The translations under genes and the position numbers were made by a program. From NCBI GenBank assembly GCA_043811105.1, contig JBDRNK010000106.1:1-10845 (forward strand): a stretch of 10,845 nucleotides of DNA, read 5' to 3'. This document shows, piece by piece, positions 1 to 6,172 of the stretch; the first letter of the stretch is position 1, and each line of letters starts with the position of its first letter. Under the pieces are notes generated by a model. That model did no database searches and was not told where the DNA came from. It saw only the letters and a list, made by a program, of their open reading frames with translations. The stretch is from CAZDDW01 sp043811105. GTDB taxonomy: Bacteria > Patescibacteriota > Patescibacteriia > UBA9934 > CAZDDW01.

Positions 1-169
1 TGATCAAATACTTTTTCCGACGATCAGCACACTGGCGATCAAATCGGTCAAAAGAAAAAAGGTCGGCAACATTGTTTGGTGCTGGCTGTGGCTTGCTTTG
101 TTTCTTTTCCAGCTCCTGAACTCGCTTGTCCAATTGTTTAATTTTTTCTTCAAGGGATTTCAAAGTCAT
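1..169 (-). CDS. 5' end of a coiled-coil hypothetical protein, runs off the left edge
   Basis: The start codon is at 169 on the minus strand and 56 codons are open to the window edge. Residues 1-26 are a charged heptad-like stretch (MTLKSLEEKIKQLDKRVQEL and on), a clear short coiled coil, followed by a Lys/Pro/Gln linker. After a T6 run near position 50 the current frame gives polar residues, while the +1 frame gives a hydrophobic segment (FFLLTDLIASVLIVGKSI) ending at a stop near position 4. The true product may therefore be a small coiled-coil plus membrane-anchor protein with an indel in the homopolymer, or a longer protein continuing off the edge. I recognise no family. A TATAAT sits 9 bp upstream of the start and there is no Shine-Dalgarno. 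Confidence 0.55.
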   Translation of the reverse strand, partial: MTLKSLEEKIKQLDKRVQELEKKQSKPQPAPNNVADLFSFDRFDRQCADRRKKYLI

Positions 170-178
170 AGTTTATCT

Positions 179-184
179 ATTATA
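179..184 (-). promoter_or_regulatory. -10 box of the left-edge gene (leaderless-like)
   Basis: The minus strand reads a perfect TATAAT ending 9 bp before the ATG at 169, so transcription would start about 3 nt before the start codon. No good -35 hexamer is visible at the right spacing. Confidence 0.45.
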
Positions 185-209
185 TCATATCAAAGTAATC
201 CACAGTTTT

Positions 210-250
210 AGGGACAACCAGGCCCGGCAGCTGCCGGGCAGACCGTCCCT
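210..250. repeat. GC-rich palindrome with CAGCTG core
   Basis: A perfect 18-bp palindrome GCCCGGCAGCTGCCGGGC (222-239) lies inside a second inverted repeat, AGGGAC (210-215) with GTCCCT (245-250). The inner 16 bp (223-238) recur exactly at 6223-6238, and a related palindrome with the same GGCAGCTGCC core is at 7370-7387. It sits between the left-edge gene and the terminator of the next gene. Confidence 0.75.
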
Positions 251-270
251 TTTTGGTACACAAACAGAAA

Positions 271-310
271 CACGCCCTTTAGCAGAACGTATTTCTGCCG
301 CACGGGCGTG
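271..310 (-). terminator. Probable terminator of the 108-aa orphan gene
   Basis: CACGCCC (271-277) pairs with GGGCGTG (304-310), and GCAGAA (282-287) pairs with TTCTGC (293-298) inside it. On the minus strand the hairpin begins 11 nt after the stop codon at 322 and is followed by a T-rich tract (TTTCTGTTTG). The nested build resembles the other palindromes in this window, so it may be a repeat unit serving as a terminator. Confidence 0.6.
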
Positions 311-321
311 CGAGAAGTTGA

Positions 322-648
322 TCAGCTGATGTTGTGCATCGCTCGATCGGGCACCTGGCTCAGTGGATCTTTGTCGACTTCCACCACGTTGTTAACCCAC
401 CCCGTGCGGGTTTCGGTCGAGTAGGCGATCTTGACCATTTCATGGTTATCCATGTCGATGGCGTGGATCTCCCACATGTCGGGGCTGTTGCGGGTAACGG
501 AGTGGATGAGTACCTTCATCTTGAAGAAACTACGTCCACCCATGGCTTCGAAAAAAGGCAGACGCTTCTGGTTCTCGTTGTCGAAAAGGGCGAGCATGAG
601 ATCCCATTTGCTGGGACCACCAGTGATACTATAACGGTAGGTTGTCAT
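322..648 (-). CDS. Orphan 108-aa hypothetical protein
   Basis: I do not recognise this protein. It is soluble-looking, with no signal peptide or membrane segment, mixed alpha/beta composition, and several Trp and Met residues (MTTYRYSITGGPSKWDLML at the N-terminus). The start at 648 is supported by AGAGG 6 nt upstream. It is a single-gene unit: a strong promoter at 758-786, a leader of about 100 nt with two hairpins, and a terminator at 271-310. Base composition is more GC-rich than the recombinase and GIY-YIG segment next to it. Its promoter is nearly identical to that of the fourth phosphatase-like gene at 9552, which suggests shared regulation or a shared origin. The plus-strand ORF over the same bases has no start signal and is taken as a shadow. 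Confidence 0.8.
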   Translation of the reverse strand: MTTYRYSITGGPSKWDLMLALFDNENQKRLPFFEAMGGRSFFKMKVLIHSVTRNSPDMWEIHAIDMDNHEMVKIAYSTETRTGWVNNVVEVDKDPLSQVPDRAMHNIS

Positions 649-751
649 ACGAAACCTCTATTTGGAAAGTGATTCTGAGGGTGGTGCCAGAATCATATCA
701 CCATTACTTGACCATTCGGCCAAACTACCCAGACATACATCCAGGAATTAA
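649..751 (-). other. Structured 5' leader of the 108-aa gene
   Basis: From the predicted start near 751 to the ATG there are about 100 untranslated nt with two compact hairpins: TTGACC/GGCCAA (708-713 with 718-723, loop ATTC) and GATTCTG/CAGAATC (671-677 with 688-694). The second ends about 20 nt upstream of the AGAGG ribosome-binding site. It does not match a riboswitch I know. It could stabilise the mRNA or control its translation. Confidence 0.4.
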
Positions 752-757
752 GAAGTC

Positions 758-786
758 AGTATAGCATAAAATTAGCCTTTTGTCAA
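758..786 (-). promoter_or_regulatory. Strong sigma70-type promoter of the 108-aa gene
   Basis: On the minus strand TTGACA (781-786) and TATACT (758-763) are separated by exactly 17 bp, with an AT-rich stretch upstream like an UP element. The 30-bp block from TTGACA through TATACTG matches the promoter at 9476-9505 at 27 of 30 positions, spacer included. Confidence 0.85.
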
Positions 787-833
787 GGCTAGTTTGGCTA
801 AAATTAGATAATAATTACCTCGAACAAGCTTAT

Positions 834-947
834 ATGAAACAAGATAAACCTAAATACTTCCTTTATGCTCGGAAATCAAGCTCGAGCGAGGATAGACAAA
901 TCCAAAGTATTGATGATCAGATCAAACTCTTTCGAGAAAAAGCGTAG
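834..947 (+). pseudogene. Truncated serine site-specific recombinase (N-terminal remnant)
   Basis: This short ORF of 37 codons (ATG 834, TAG 945) encodes KYFLYARKSSSSEDRQIQSI followed by DDQIKLFREKA. That is the signature start of large serine recombinases of the resolvase/invertase superfamily: a beta strand, then Y-A-R-K-S-S with the nucleophilic serine, then E-D-R-Q and S-I-D-x-Q. The family needs well over 100 further residues for the catalytic domain plus DNA-binding domains, and none are present. The reading frame breaks where the 3' end of the minus-strand GIY-YIG gene begins, and no recombinase C-terminus occurs on the far side. I read it as the dead stump of an integrase-type gene cut by a rearrangement. 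Identification of the motif is firm; whether the stump is expressed is doubtful. Confidence 0.75.
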
Positions 948-1159
948 CCTAAACCTCGTTTAAGATAACGCTCAAATTCTTCAGCCTTGAATCTCGAAAC
1001 AAACCCAGCAAACCACACTAACTTCCAAGGACGATACTTCTTAGTATAAGAACAGTCGCCTTTGTTGTGTTGTTTAAGGCGTTCTTCAATGGATTGCGTA
1101 GTAAATCCGTAATAATATCGACTATCGAACAAGCTCTGCAAAATGTATACGTAAAACAT
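917..1159 (-). CDS. GIY-YIG nuclease domain protein (UPF0213/YhbQ-like)
   Basis: A single-domain GIY-YIG protein of 80 aa, normal for the stand-alone small family. The N-terminal strand is YVYILQS (3-9), the second signature is YYYGFT (15-20), then R27 in the ERLKQHNKG segment, and a helix with acidic residues AEEFERYLK (59-67), consistent with the Tyr/Arg/Glu catalytic set. Family proteins nick DNA; small members are thought to act in repair or nucleic-acid processing, but their roles are poorly known. The last codons (about AFSRKSLI) are antisense to the truncated recombinase, so the C-terminus may have been created by the junction. The start has GGGAG 4 nt upstream, partly buried in a hairpin. 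Confidence 0.85.
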   Translation of the reverse strand: MFYVYILQSLFDSRYYYGFTTQSIEERLKQHNKGDCSYTKKYRPWKLVWFAGFVSRFKAEEFERYLKRGLGYAFSRKSLI

Positions 1160-1163
1160 AAAA

Positions 1164-1194
1164 CTCCCGCAAGTTAATCATTTAACAGGGGGAG
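1164..1194 (-). promoter_or_regulatory. Hairpin sequestering the GIY-YIG ribosome-binding site
   Basis: On the minus strand CTCCC (1190-1194) pairs with GGGAG (1164-1168), and GTTAA (1181-1185) pairs with TTAAC (1173-1177) inside it. GGGAG is also the Shine-Dalgarno of the gene starting at 1159, so folding would hide it. The tail is four Ts and then the ATG, so it could also act as a weak attenuator. Confidence 0.4.
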
Positions 1195-1230
1195 CTTATA
1201 TTCTTTCTAACATGAACTTTATCTGATTGT

Positions 1231-1413
1231 CAATCCTACTACGCTCCTAAAGGAGCTTTAAGAAGCCATGTGGGATTGAGTCTCGGTCCCCCGTCGCTCC
1301 ACACGGTTCAAGAAACTTGAGCTTTGTGGAGCTTTGGGGGACATGCCCCATAGCTCCACGCCGCCCAAGCGAAGCTTGGGCTATGTGGAGCGACGGGGCA
1401 TGGTACTCCGTCG
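1231..1413. repeat. Cluster of nested GC-rich palindromes (modular elements)
   Basis: Consecutive hairpins fill this gene-free stretch. CAATCC (1231-1236) and GGATTG (1272-1277) enclose GCTCC-TAAA-GGAGC (1243-1256). Next come GTCCCCC/GGGGGAC (1286-1292 with 1336-1342), a 3x3 internal loop, GCTCCACA/TGTGGAGC (1296-1303 with 1325-1332) and TTCAAG/CTTGAG (loop AAA). Then CATGCCCC/GGGGCATG (1342-1349 with 1395-1402), a 3x3 loop ATA/GAC, GCTCCAC/GTGGAGC (1353-1359 with 1385-1391), a second 3x3 loop, and GCCCAAGC/GCTTGGGC (1363-1370 with 1374-1381) closed by GAA. The same outer module and ATA/GAC loop recur at 6334-6374. From about 1414 to 1510 I see no gene or structure beyond a G-rich patch. Confidence 0.85.
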
Positions 1414-1511
1414 TGAACACTATCGGAACTGAGATTAGGGAGAGTGGGGTGGGGTTTTGTCTACCGAAGCTGCTACAGGGTCAGGTTTGATTTATTGATT
1501 ATAATTATACA

Positions 1512-1544
1512 AAGACCGCCTATTAAAGGCGGCCTTGTTTTTTA
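1512..1544. terminator. Terminator downstream of the symporter gene
   Basis: AAGACCGCC (1512-1520) pairs with GGCGGCCTT (1528-1536) with one A-C mismatch and a 7-nt loop. The stronger T run (TTGTTTTTTATTT) follows on the plus strand. On the minus strand, where the symporter ends 7 nt upstream of the A/T tract, the tail is CTTTGTATAATT. It is probably bidirectional. Confidence 0.6.
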
Positions 1545-1550
1545 TTTCGA

Positions 1551-2999
1551 TTAACTCTGCTCAACTTGAGATTTCCATTTCGTTTTTCTGGGCATCAATA
1601 GACAGAATAGTGTACTTACAAGGACTATACCAACCGAGGTGCTGACAATCCAAACATCGTTTCCGATAATGTTTGCATAGATAAAGAGTGGTAAACCAAC
1701 AACGAATGAAACTAGTACACCCCAAAATACCCCCCTAGCATCAAGACGATCCCAGTACAAACTTAGAATTGTCGGAACCAACACGGTCGCTGCAACAGCA
1801 TTGAATATCCACCATAGATGGAACAGACCAAGCTGAGGAATGTAATAAACCGCAAAAGCAATTAGAAGACCAAGAACCCCAAACCCGACCATGGCCTTGC
1901 GAGCTGTACGAATAGCTTTCTCATCACTATCTGCCCTCGAGATATCGGTCACCCAAAGTGAACTGATCGCAGAAAGTCCAGAGTCAAGGGTCGAACTAAG
2001 TCCTGAAAGAAGCATGATTACAAACAAGAATACGGCCGTGGTAGGCAATAAGGAAACGACTGTTTGAACTCCAATCATAGACACATCAATACCCTCTGGC
2101 AAAACTATACCAAGAGCAGGATTAGCAGCCATAAAGCCAAGGGTCGATAAAGCAATCGGCACTAGTCCGAAAAGTAAAGCACCAAAAATAAAGGCTTTAA
2201 CAATCTGGTTCTTACGAATAGCAAAACCTCTTTGCCAGTATTGTTGATCTGAAATTGATCCAGCAATCAAACTAATAGAAGTCACAATACCGAGTGAGAA
2301 AGCTATCCTTGGATCAAAAATATTGATTGAGCCTCCAAGTCCAGCAAAACCAGCCTGAACGGCTTCGAATCCACCACCAGCACTCCAGGTCCAAGGTAAT
2401 ACTATTGCACCAATAACTACAATCATGGCGATCTGAACAAAATCAGTAACAATCGATGCTTCTAGTCCAGAGATTAAAGTGTAGATTAGACCAATAATTA
2501 AAAGAATTGGCATAACCTGAAGTAAAGGAATTCCTGTAAGAAGTGACAATAGACTGCCACCCGCAAACAACTGAACCGTAATAGCCATAATCTGATAAAA
2601 GAAATATGGCACCATGTACATCTTGTGTACCCTATTGCTCTCTAGGCGATGTTTTATATACTGGGGCAAAGTATATCCTTCAGGAAGTCGTTCTCGGATA
2701 CGAGGAGCCAAAAAAGCAAAAATGGCCAAAGCAACCACATTTGGTAATACGAACCAAAAAATCCCAGCTAATCCTTTTTGATATGCAAGCTGAGAAGAAA
2801 TAAATAAGGCTGGAGCCCAAATCCAAGATGCGGCAATACTTGTTCCACCAATAAACCAACCAACTTTTCGTCCTGCTACAAGAAAGCCATCTTTAGTGTG
2901 CCATCGCTTCCATCGAGCAAAAAAATAAGTGACTAAGATCATGGTCACTCCGAAACTCAAGAGAAACCAATATCCAGCCGCTTGTGAAATAAAACCCAT
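1551..2999 (-). CDS. Sodium:solute symporter family protein (SSS)
   Basis: A 482-aa polytopic membrane protein with about 13 hydrophobic segments, the usual size for the family, which couples Na+ (sometimes H+) entry to uptake of sugars, amino acids, urea or other small solutes. Family landmarks are FLVAGRKVGWFIGGTS (39-54) leading into the broken first core helix with ASWIWAPALF (57-66), GLEASIVTDFVQ (178-189), SDQQYWQRGFAIRK (250-263), and LSGLSSTLDSGLSAISS (331-347), whose Ser/Thr residues match the helix that lines the Na2 site. The C-terminus is a short basic tail. The substrate cannot be read from sequence; the overall look is of the urea/proline/pantothenate-type branch. It is monocistronic, with its own -10 box 14 bp upstream and no Shine-Dalgarno, and a terminator after the stop. 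Confidence 0.92.
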   Translation of the reverse strand: MGFISQAAGYWFLLSFGVTMILVTYFFARWKRWHTKDGFLVAGRKVGWFIGGTSIAASWIWAPALFISSQLAYQKGLAGIFWFVLPNVVALAIFAFLAPRIRERLPEGYTLPQYIKHRLESNRVHKMYMVPYFFYQIMAITVQLFAGGSLLSLLTGIPLLQVMPILLIIGLIYTLISGLEASIVTDFVQIAMIVVIGAIVLPWTWSAGGGFEAVQAGFAGLGGSINIFDPRIAFSLGIVTSISLIAGSISDQQYWQRGFAIRKNQIVKAFIFGALLFGLVPIALSTLGFMAANPALGIVLPEGIDVSMIGVQTVVSLLPTTAVFLFVIMLLSGLSSTLDSGLSAISSLWVTDISRADSDEKAIRTARKAMVGFGVLGLLIAFAVYYIPQLGLFHLWWIFNAVAATVLVPTILSLYWDRLDARGVFWGVLVSFVVGLPLFIYANIIGNDVWIVSTSVGIVLVSTLFCLLMPRKTKWKSQVEQS

Positions 3000-3013
3000 A
3001 TTATTTTATAGTA

Positions 3014-3019
3014 ATTATA
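3014..3019 (-). promoter_or_regulatory. -10 box of the symporter gene
   Basis: The minus strand reads TATAAT ending 14 bp before the ATG at 2999. The predicted leader is about 8 nt with no ribosome-binding site. The -35 region (3037-3042, ATAAGG) is poor. A run of eight Cs (3047-3054) lies just upstream of it. Confidence 0.5.
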
Positions 3020-3111
3020 ATGTTTACTACATTCTACCTTATTTCACCCCCCCCACAGGCCTTTTTATCCACATGTCGAATACTTCAAAAATCAATATCT
3101 GTTTTTACCTG

Positions 3112-3918
3112 TTAAAACAGGTGATTAACAGGAGGTAGATTTAGTTTATTGATTCTTCCTAGCATATACTCAGCGAACTCAACCAGCTCCTGATTCCTAA
3201 ATTTTGCCATCTTTTCAGAGGCGTAAGCTGATAATGCCTTTGACACCAAATCATGATACTCGATGTCTTTTTGTTTTAGAAACCATTCGCCACCTTCTTG
3301 TTTTGACGAAATTGTGCCATCAATCAGATATTGTAAAAAGCGACAAAGGTTAAGGGTGTTGTAAACTGGATTCTCTAGAATCCCTGTCTTAGCAGCTTTA
3401 ACATCCTCCCAGTTTGATTGAATATAGTATTTTGGATCAACTGGATCAAAAGTATCTTTAATCGACTGACCGTATACACAAACTCCCCGATGATAAGTAA
3501 GCATGAAGTGATTGGCCAGATCTGGATCACCTTTACCATCATCTTCTGTAATTTCACCCCTTGCATAACGTTCAAGATGATCGTTTCCAAAATGAAGTTC
3601 AAAGGGTGTCGGATAAATAAACTCTTCTTTAGTGTATTTATTCAAAACCACACTAAGTTCAATTCCTTTTTTGATTGGGACATGAACAGCCAACTCATAT
3701 AACTCTTTGGTTGTCTGTCTTTTCTAGTCTTCACTCAGTGCATTAGTTACGACAACCAACAAATCTAGATCGCTCATTTTTGGATTAAAACAACCCATGG
3801 CCGCTGAGCTGTGAACATAGACACCAACCAAGCTGTCTTTCAGAGCTTCTTGAAAAATACCGACGATTGATTCCGTGATTCCCTGAGTTGCTTTTGGTAA
3901 TTGATTCACATTTTTCAT
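3112..3918 (-). pseudogene. AadA/DUF4111-type nucleotidyltransferase with an in-frame amber stop
   Basis: Two ORFs (3918-3724 and 3693-3112) lie in the same frame, separated only by a TAG at 3724-3726, and together make a 268-residue protein, the usual length of the aminoglycoside adenylyltransferase AadA/DUF4111 group. The N-terminal part holds the nucleotidyltransferase motif VYVHSSAAMGCFNPKMSDLD with metal ligands D50 and D52. The Gly of the usual G-S pair is Ser here. After the TAG come GIELSVV with E87 (the position of the catalytic Glu of AadA), FELHFG, DPDLA, NPVYNTLNLCRFL, the ISSK helix and a helical C-terminal domain. Such proteins transfer AMP to streptomycin/spectinomycin-like drugs or unknown substrates. 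It is the last gene of the 6127-3112 operon, 7 nt after the UPF0210 gene. The conserved residues downstream of the stop suggest a recent nonsense change, readthrough, or restart at TTG 3693. Confidence 0.85.
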
Positions 3919-3925
3919 ACGAACT

Positions 3926-5071
3926 TTATATCTTCAAAATTTTACAATCCACCATGTATGGGGATTTGAAGTTGGTCATTTCGCCAGACTTCTTGCCAAC
4001 GACAGGAAAAACACGAGCAGATAATGGTTTATCCAGCTTAGTCGCCAAACTGGCTACATCCAAGATAATAGACTCGATTGTTCTCTCACTGATGTCGCCT
4101 GGCACAGGTACAGTATCGTAACCACACCCGCAGACAGCTGAGTAAAGCAGAACATTGGCTAAGTTATAAGTTTCCTCGTTGGCTCTTTGAGCAAGTCCCA
4201 TGTCTTCGCAGATAGGAAGCATAAGACCTGAGTAGCCACAAAGTTTGATATTAAGATTTTTCAAAACTCTTGTGACCATGGCGGCAATAGCCAGGGTTCC
4301 TTGGTCTCCGAACTTATTAATCCCCAGCTTCTCAAAAGCAAAAGCGATACTCTCATTCTTTTCAAGTCCAGGATTAAGTGATGAATCAATGCCGTTGTAA
4401 GTAATACCGAACTCTCTTGATAGCTTCCCTGCAATCTTTTCAATCTTCTTTAGCTCACTTTCAAAAATTTGTTTGAGATTCTTTTCTGCCTCAACTAGAT
4501 TTGATGATTTTGAAAACGCTTTCATTGCCAAGTCACCACATTCGAGACCGATTCCAAAGGCGGGCTTATTACCTTTGTGATAACCAGCAGGAAAAAACGG
4601 AATTCCTGGTTGGCAATTCGCAGCGGCACAGAATCTAAAGTTGCCATATCCGTTCTCAGTCTCTTGGGCTATTTTTTTGATAGTTTTAGCGGCGGCTTTG
4701 GTATTTTCAAAGTCAATCTGATTTTTATGAGCAACTTTAGCCGAAGCAGATATGATTGAAGTGTTTTTATTTATCTCTGAGATTAGCAAGGTTTTGCTAG
4801 GTGTTTGGCTATATCCGATATTGAAAAAACTGACACCATGCTTTTTGGCCACGGCCTCAATAGCAACAATCTCGGATACCACTTCTTTGTCAGATAATCC
4901 AGTCGCATATTCCTCCCAAGAGTTAGTGGCGATCCTGGTTGTCTGAACTTCATACTCCTCTTTTTCATAAGTCTCTTTGGCTTTCTGGTTGAAATCAGCA
5001 GCCTCTTTGATCTTTTTGGTTTCTTTGGTTGTTTTTAGATTGATTCCCGTGGTTATTGTTCTAATTTTCAT
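3926..5071 (-). CDS. UPF0210/DUF711 family protein
   Basis: A 381-aa member of UPF0210 (DUF711). The recognised blocks are NCQPGIPFFPAGYH (152-165), GIGLECGDLA (173-182), GIDSSLNPG (227-235), CGYSGLMLP (278-286) and SAVCGCGYDTVPVPGD (311-326), ending in LSARVFPVVGKKSGE. Members have a fold related to pyruvate-formate-lyase/glycyl-radical enzymes but lack a proven reaction; Cys-rich conserved blocks hint at catalysis. Length is somewhat below the roughly 450 aa I expect for many members, but both ends look intact. The start at 5071 overlaps the upstream gene's end by 11 nt, indicating translational coupling, and the next gene follows 7 nt after the stop. The N-terminal 50 residues are unusually Lys/Glu-rich. 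Confidence 0.88.
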   Translation of the reverse strand: MKIRTITTGINLKTTKETKKIKEAADFNQKAKETYEKEEYEVQTTRIATNSWEEYATGLSDKEVVSEIVAIEAVAKKHGVSFFNIGYSQTPSKTLLISEINKNTSIISASAKVAHKNQIDFENTKAAAKTIKKIAQETENGYGNFRFCAAANCQPGIPFFPAGYHKGNKPAFGIGLECGDLAMKAFSKSSNLVEAEKNLKQIFESELKKIEKIAGKLSREFGITYNGIDSSLNPGLEKNESIAFAFEKLGINKFGDQGTLAIAAMVTRVLKNLNIKLCGYSGLMLPICEDMGLAQRANEETYNLANVLLYSAVCGCGYDTVPVPGDISERTIESIILDVASLATKLDKPLSARVFPVVGKKSGEMTNFKSPYMVDCKILKI

Positions 5072-5567
5072 ATCTCTGTAAACTCATTATATTATCTGGC
5101 AAATGGCCTATACCACCAAATTCCTTAACTGGAATCGAGTGAATGTTTTGTCTAATCTCTGGAGCAACGTGGGTAATAGTCATTTCATCTACTCCGCCAA
5201 TGCTTTCACAATCATCTTCGATTAGAATATCTGGAATGATCCTTTCGGCAACGTTTTTGTATTCCTCGTCTCCCTGACGATATACCAGATCGCCCTTAGG
5301 AAAGTCGTTGCGAGTTAACACGTCCTGAATGGCTTGAATCTCCTCGATTTTTCTTCGGGAAGTAAGATAAATTATTTCTGCTTCTTGGTCCTTCCAGGCC
5401 TTAATTTTCTGAACCGACTGACCACCAACAGGAATATACGAACCATAATCTCGAATTGATTCTTCTTCCTCGACAACCTGCTTCACGATTTCCTCTCGAG
5501 TATGCCCAGCGGCGTTTTTATGCATTAAAATTGTTCCTTCGATGAAAATAAGTATTCTCATAATCAT
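5061..5567 (-). CDS. HAD-like domain protein lacking the motif I aspartate
   Basis: A 168-aa protein with the strand and motif order of a HAD-superfamily fold: strand one RILIFIEGTI (4-13) where the catalytic D-x-D-G-T would be, motif II-like IIYLTSRR (65-72), a region rich in Lys and Arg, and motif IV-like PDILIEDDCESIGG (112-125) with two adjacent Asp. The nucleophile position is Ile/Phe and only a Glu remains before G-T, so it is probably not a standard phosphatase. I believe close relatives exist as hypothetical proteins in other bacteria and archaea. Two starts are possible, 5567 (MIMRIL) and 5561 (MRIL); neither has a Shine-Dalgarno. It begins 5 nt after the hydrolase gene and overlaps the UPF0210 gene, so it is an operon member. 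Confidence 0.75.
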   Translation of the reverse strand: MIMRILIFIEGTILMHKNAAGHTREEIVKQVVEEEESIRDYGSYIPVGGQSVQKIKAWKDQEAEIIYLTSRRKIEEIQAIQDVLTRNDFPKGDLVYRQGDEEYKNVAERIIPDILIEDDCESIGGVDEMTITHVAPEIRQNIHSIPVKEFGGIGHLPDNIMSLQRYEN

Positions 5568-5572
5568 CTTAT

Positions 5573-6127
5573 TTATAGCAAGGACTTCAATTCATCCCAC
5601 AATCTATCAAATTCTGTATAGCCAGCCCTGGTATTAAAATGTCCTGCATTAGGGATGAGATTTAATTTAACATCGAGTCTTTTAGCAAGCTCTTCTCCAT
5701 TACCCAAAGAAACATACGGATCATTGTCTGAGTGATATACACTGAAATAGCCTGCCTTTTTTTTGATATTATCCCAATCAAAAGAAAATCCACTAAAGCT
5801 ATTGTCGCTATCGTAATTTTTAATTGGTTTGATTCCAATTGGGGTTCCTGTAAAGAAAGCTGCTTTACAGGCTGTTGGCAACCTTTCTAAAATACGGAGC
5901 AAAAAAATCCCACCAAGGCTATGACCGATAAAAATGGTGTCTGCGTTAATGTATTGTTTGTGCTTATCCAATACTTTTAGCCAGGATTCCAAAGATTGAC
6001 CTTCTGGTGTTGGAAACTGAGGAACGATAACATTACGACCCATCTTCTCTAGTTTTTCTTTAAGCCATGAAAACCAGTTCTCTTCGGGGCACCCCGCTGT
6101 TCCGTGAAAGATAAATATGTTCTTCAT
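5573..6127 (-). CDS. Serine hydrolase, RBBP9/YdeN family
   Basis: A 184-aa cytoplasmic alpha/beta hydrolase, full length for this compact family. The N-terminal FIFHGTAGCP (5-14) gives the oxyanion-region HG, NWFSWLK (17-23) is typical, and the nucleophile elbow is GHSLGG (68-73) with Ser70. HSDNDPYV (132-139) carries the acid, probably Asp136, and AGHFN (161-165) carries His163. This matches the Ser/Asp/His triad arrangement of RBBP9. FDW (116-118) and AGYTEFDRLW near the end are also family-like. Substrates of bacterial members are mostly unknown (esters or peptides). It is first in a four-gene operon. An extended -10 box lies 8 bp before the start, so the GGAGGG just upstream of the ATG may not be transcribed in full. 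Confidence 0.92.
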   Translation of the reverse strand: MKNIFIFHGTAGCPEENWFSWLKEKLEKMGRNVIVPQFPTPEGQSLESWLKVLDKHKQYINADTIFIGHSLGGIFLLRILERLPTACKAAFFTGTPIGIKPIKNYDSDNSFSGFSFDWDNIKKKAGYFSVYHSDNDPYVSLGNGEELAKRLDVKLNLIPNAGHFNTRAGYTEFDRLWDELKSLL

Positions 6128-6135
6128 ACCCTCCG

Positions 6136-6144
6136 ATTATACCA
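6136..6144 (-). promoter_or_regulatory. Extended -10 promoter of the four-gene operon
   Basis: The minus strand reads TGGTATAAT, an extended -10 element, ending 8 bp before the ATG at 6127. The transcript would start about 2 nt before the start codon. No -35 match is seen at 17 bp, which is common for extended -10 promoters. It would serve the hydrolase, HAD-like, UPF0210 and nucleotidyltransferase genes. Confidence 0.6.
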
Positions 6145-6172
6145 GAAAGTTTCATTTCCCACTTGGTCTAAC

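Noticed and set aside
334..672. 112-aa plus-strand ORF opposite the 108-aa gene
   Set aside because: It has no ribosome-binding site or promoter, and the minus-strand gene has all its signals. It is a shadow frame.
1231..1413. CRISPR array
   Set aside because: The repeats are nested inverted repeats of unequal length without regular spacers, and there are no cas genes.
1435..1460. G-quadruplex in the G-rich patch
   Set aside because: Only three G-runs of three or more are present close together; a fourth is missing.
3107..3122. Hairpin ACCTG/CAGGT over the nucleotidyltransferase stop codon as a terminator
   Set aside because: The stem is 5 bp and on the minus strand it is followed by an A run, not a T run.
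3724..3726. Genome-wide reassignment of TAG as a sense codon
   Set aside because: TAG ends array genes 2 and 4 at proper places, the latter directly before strong terminators, so TAG is a stop here.
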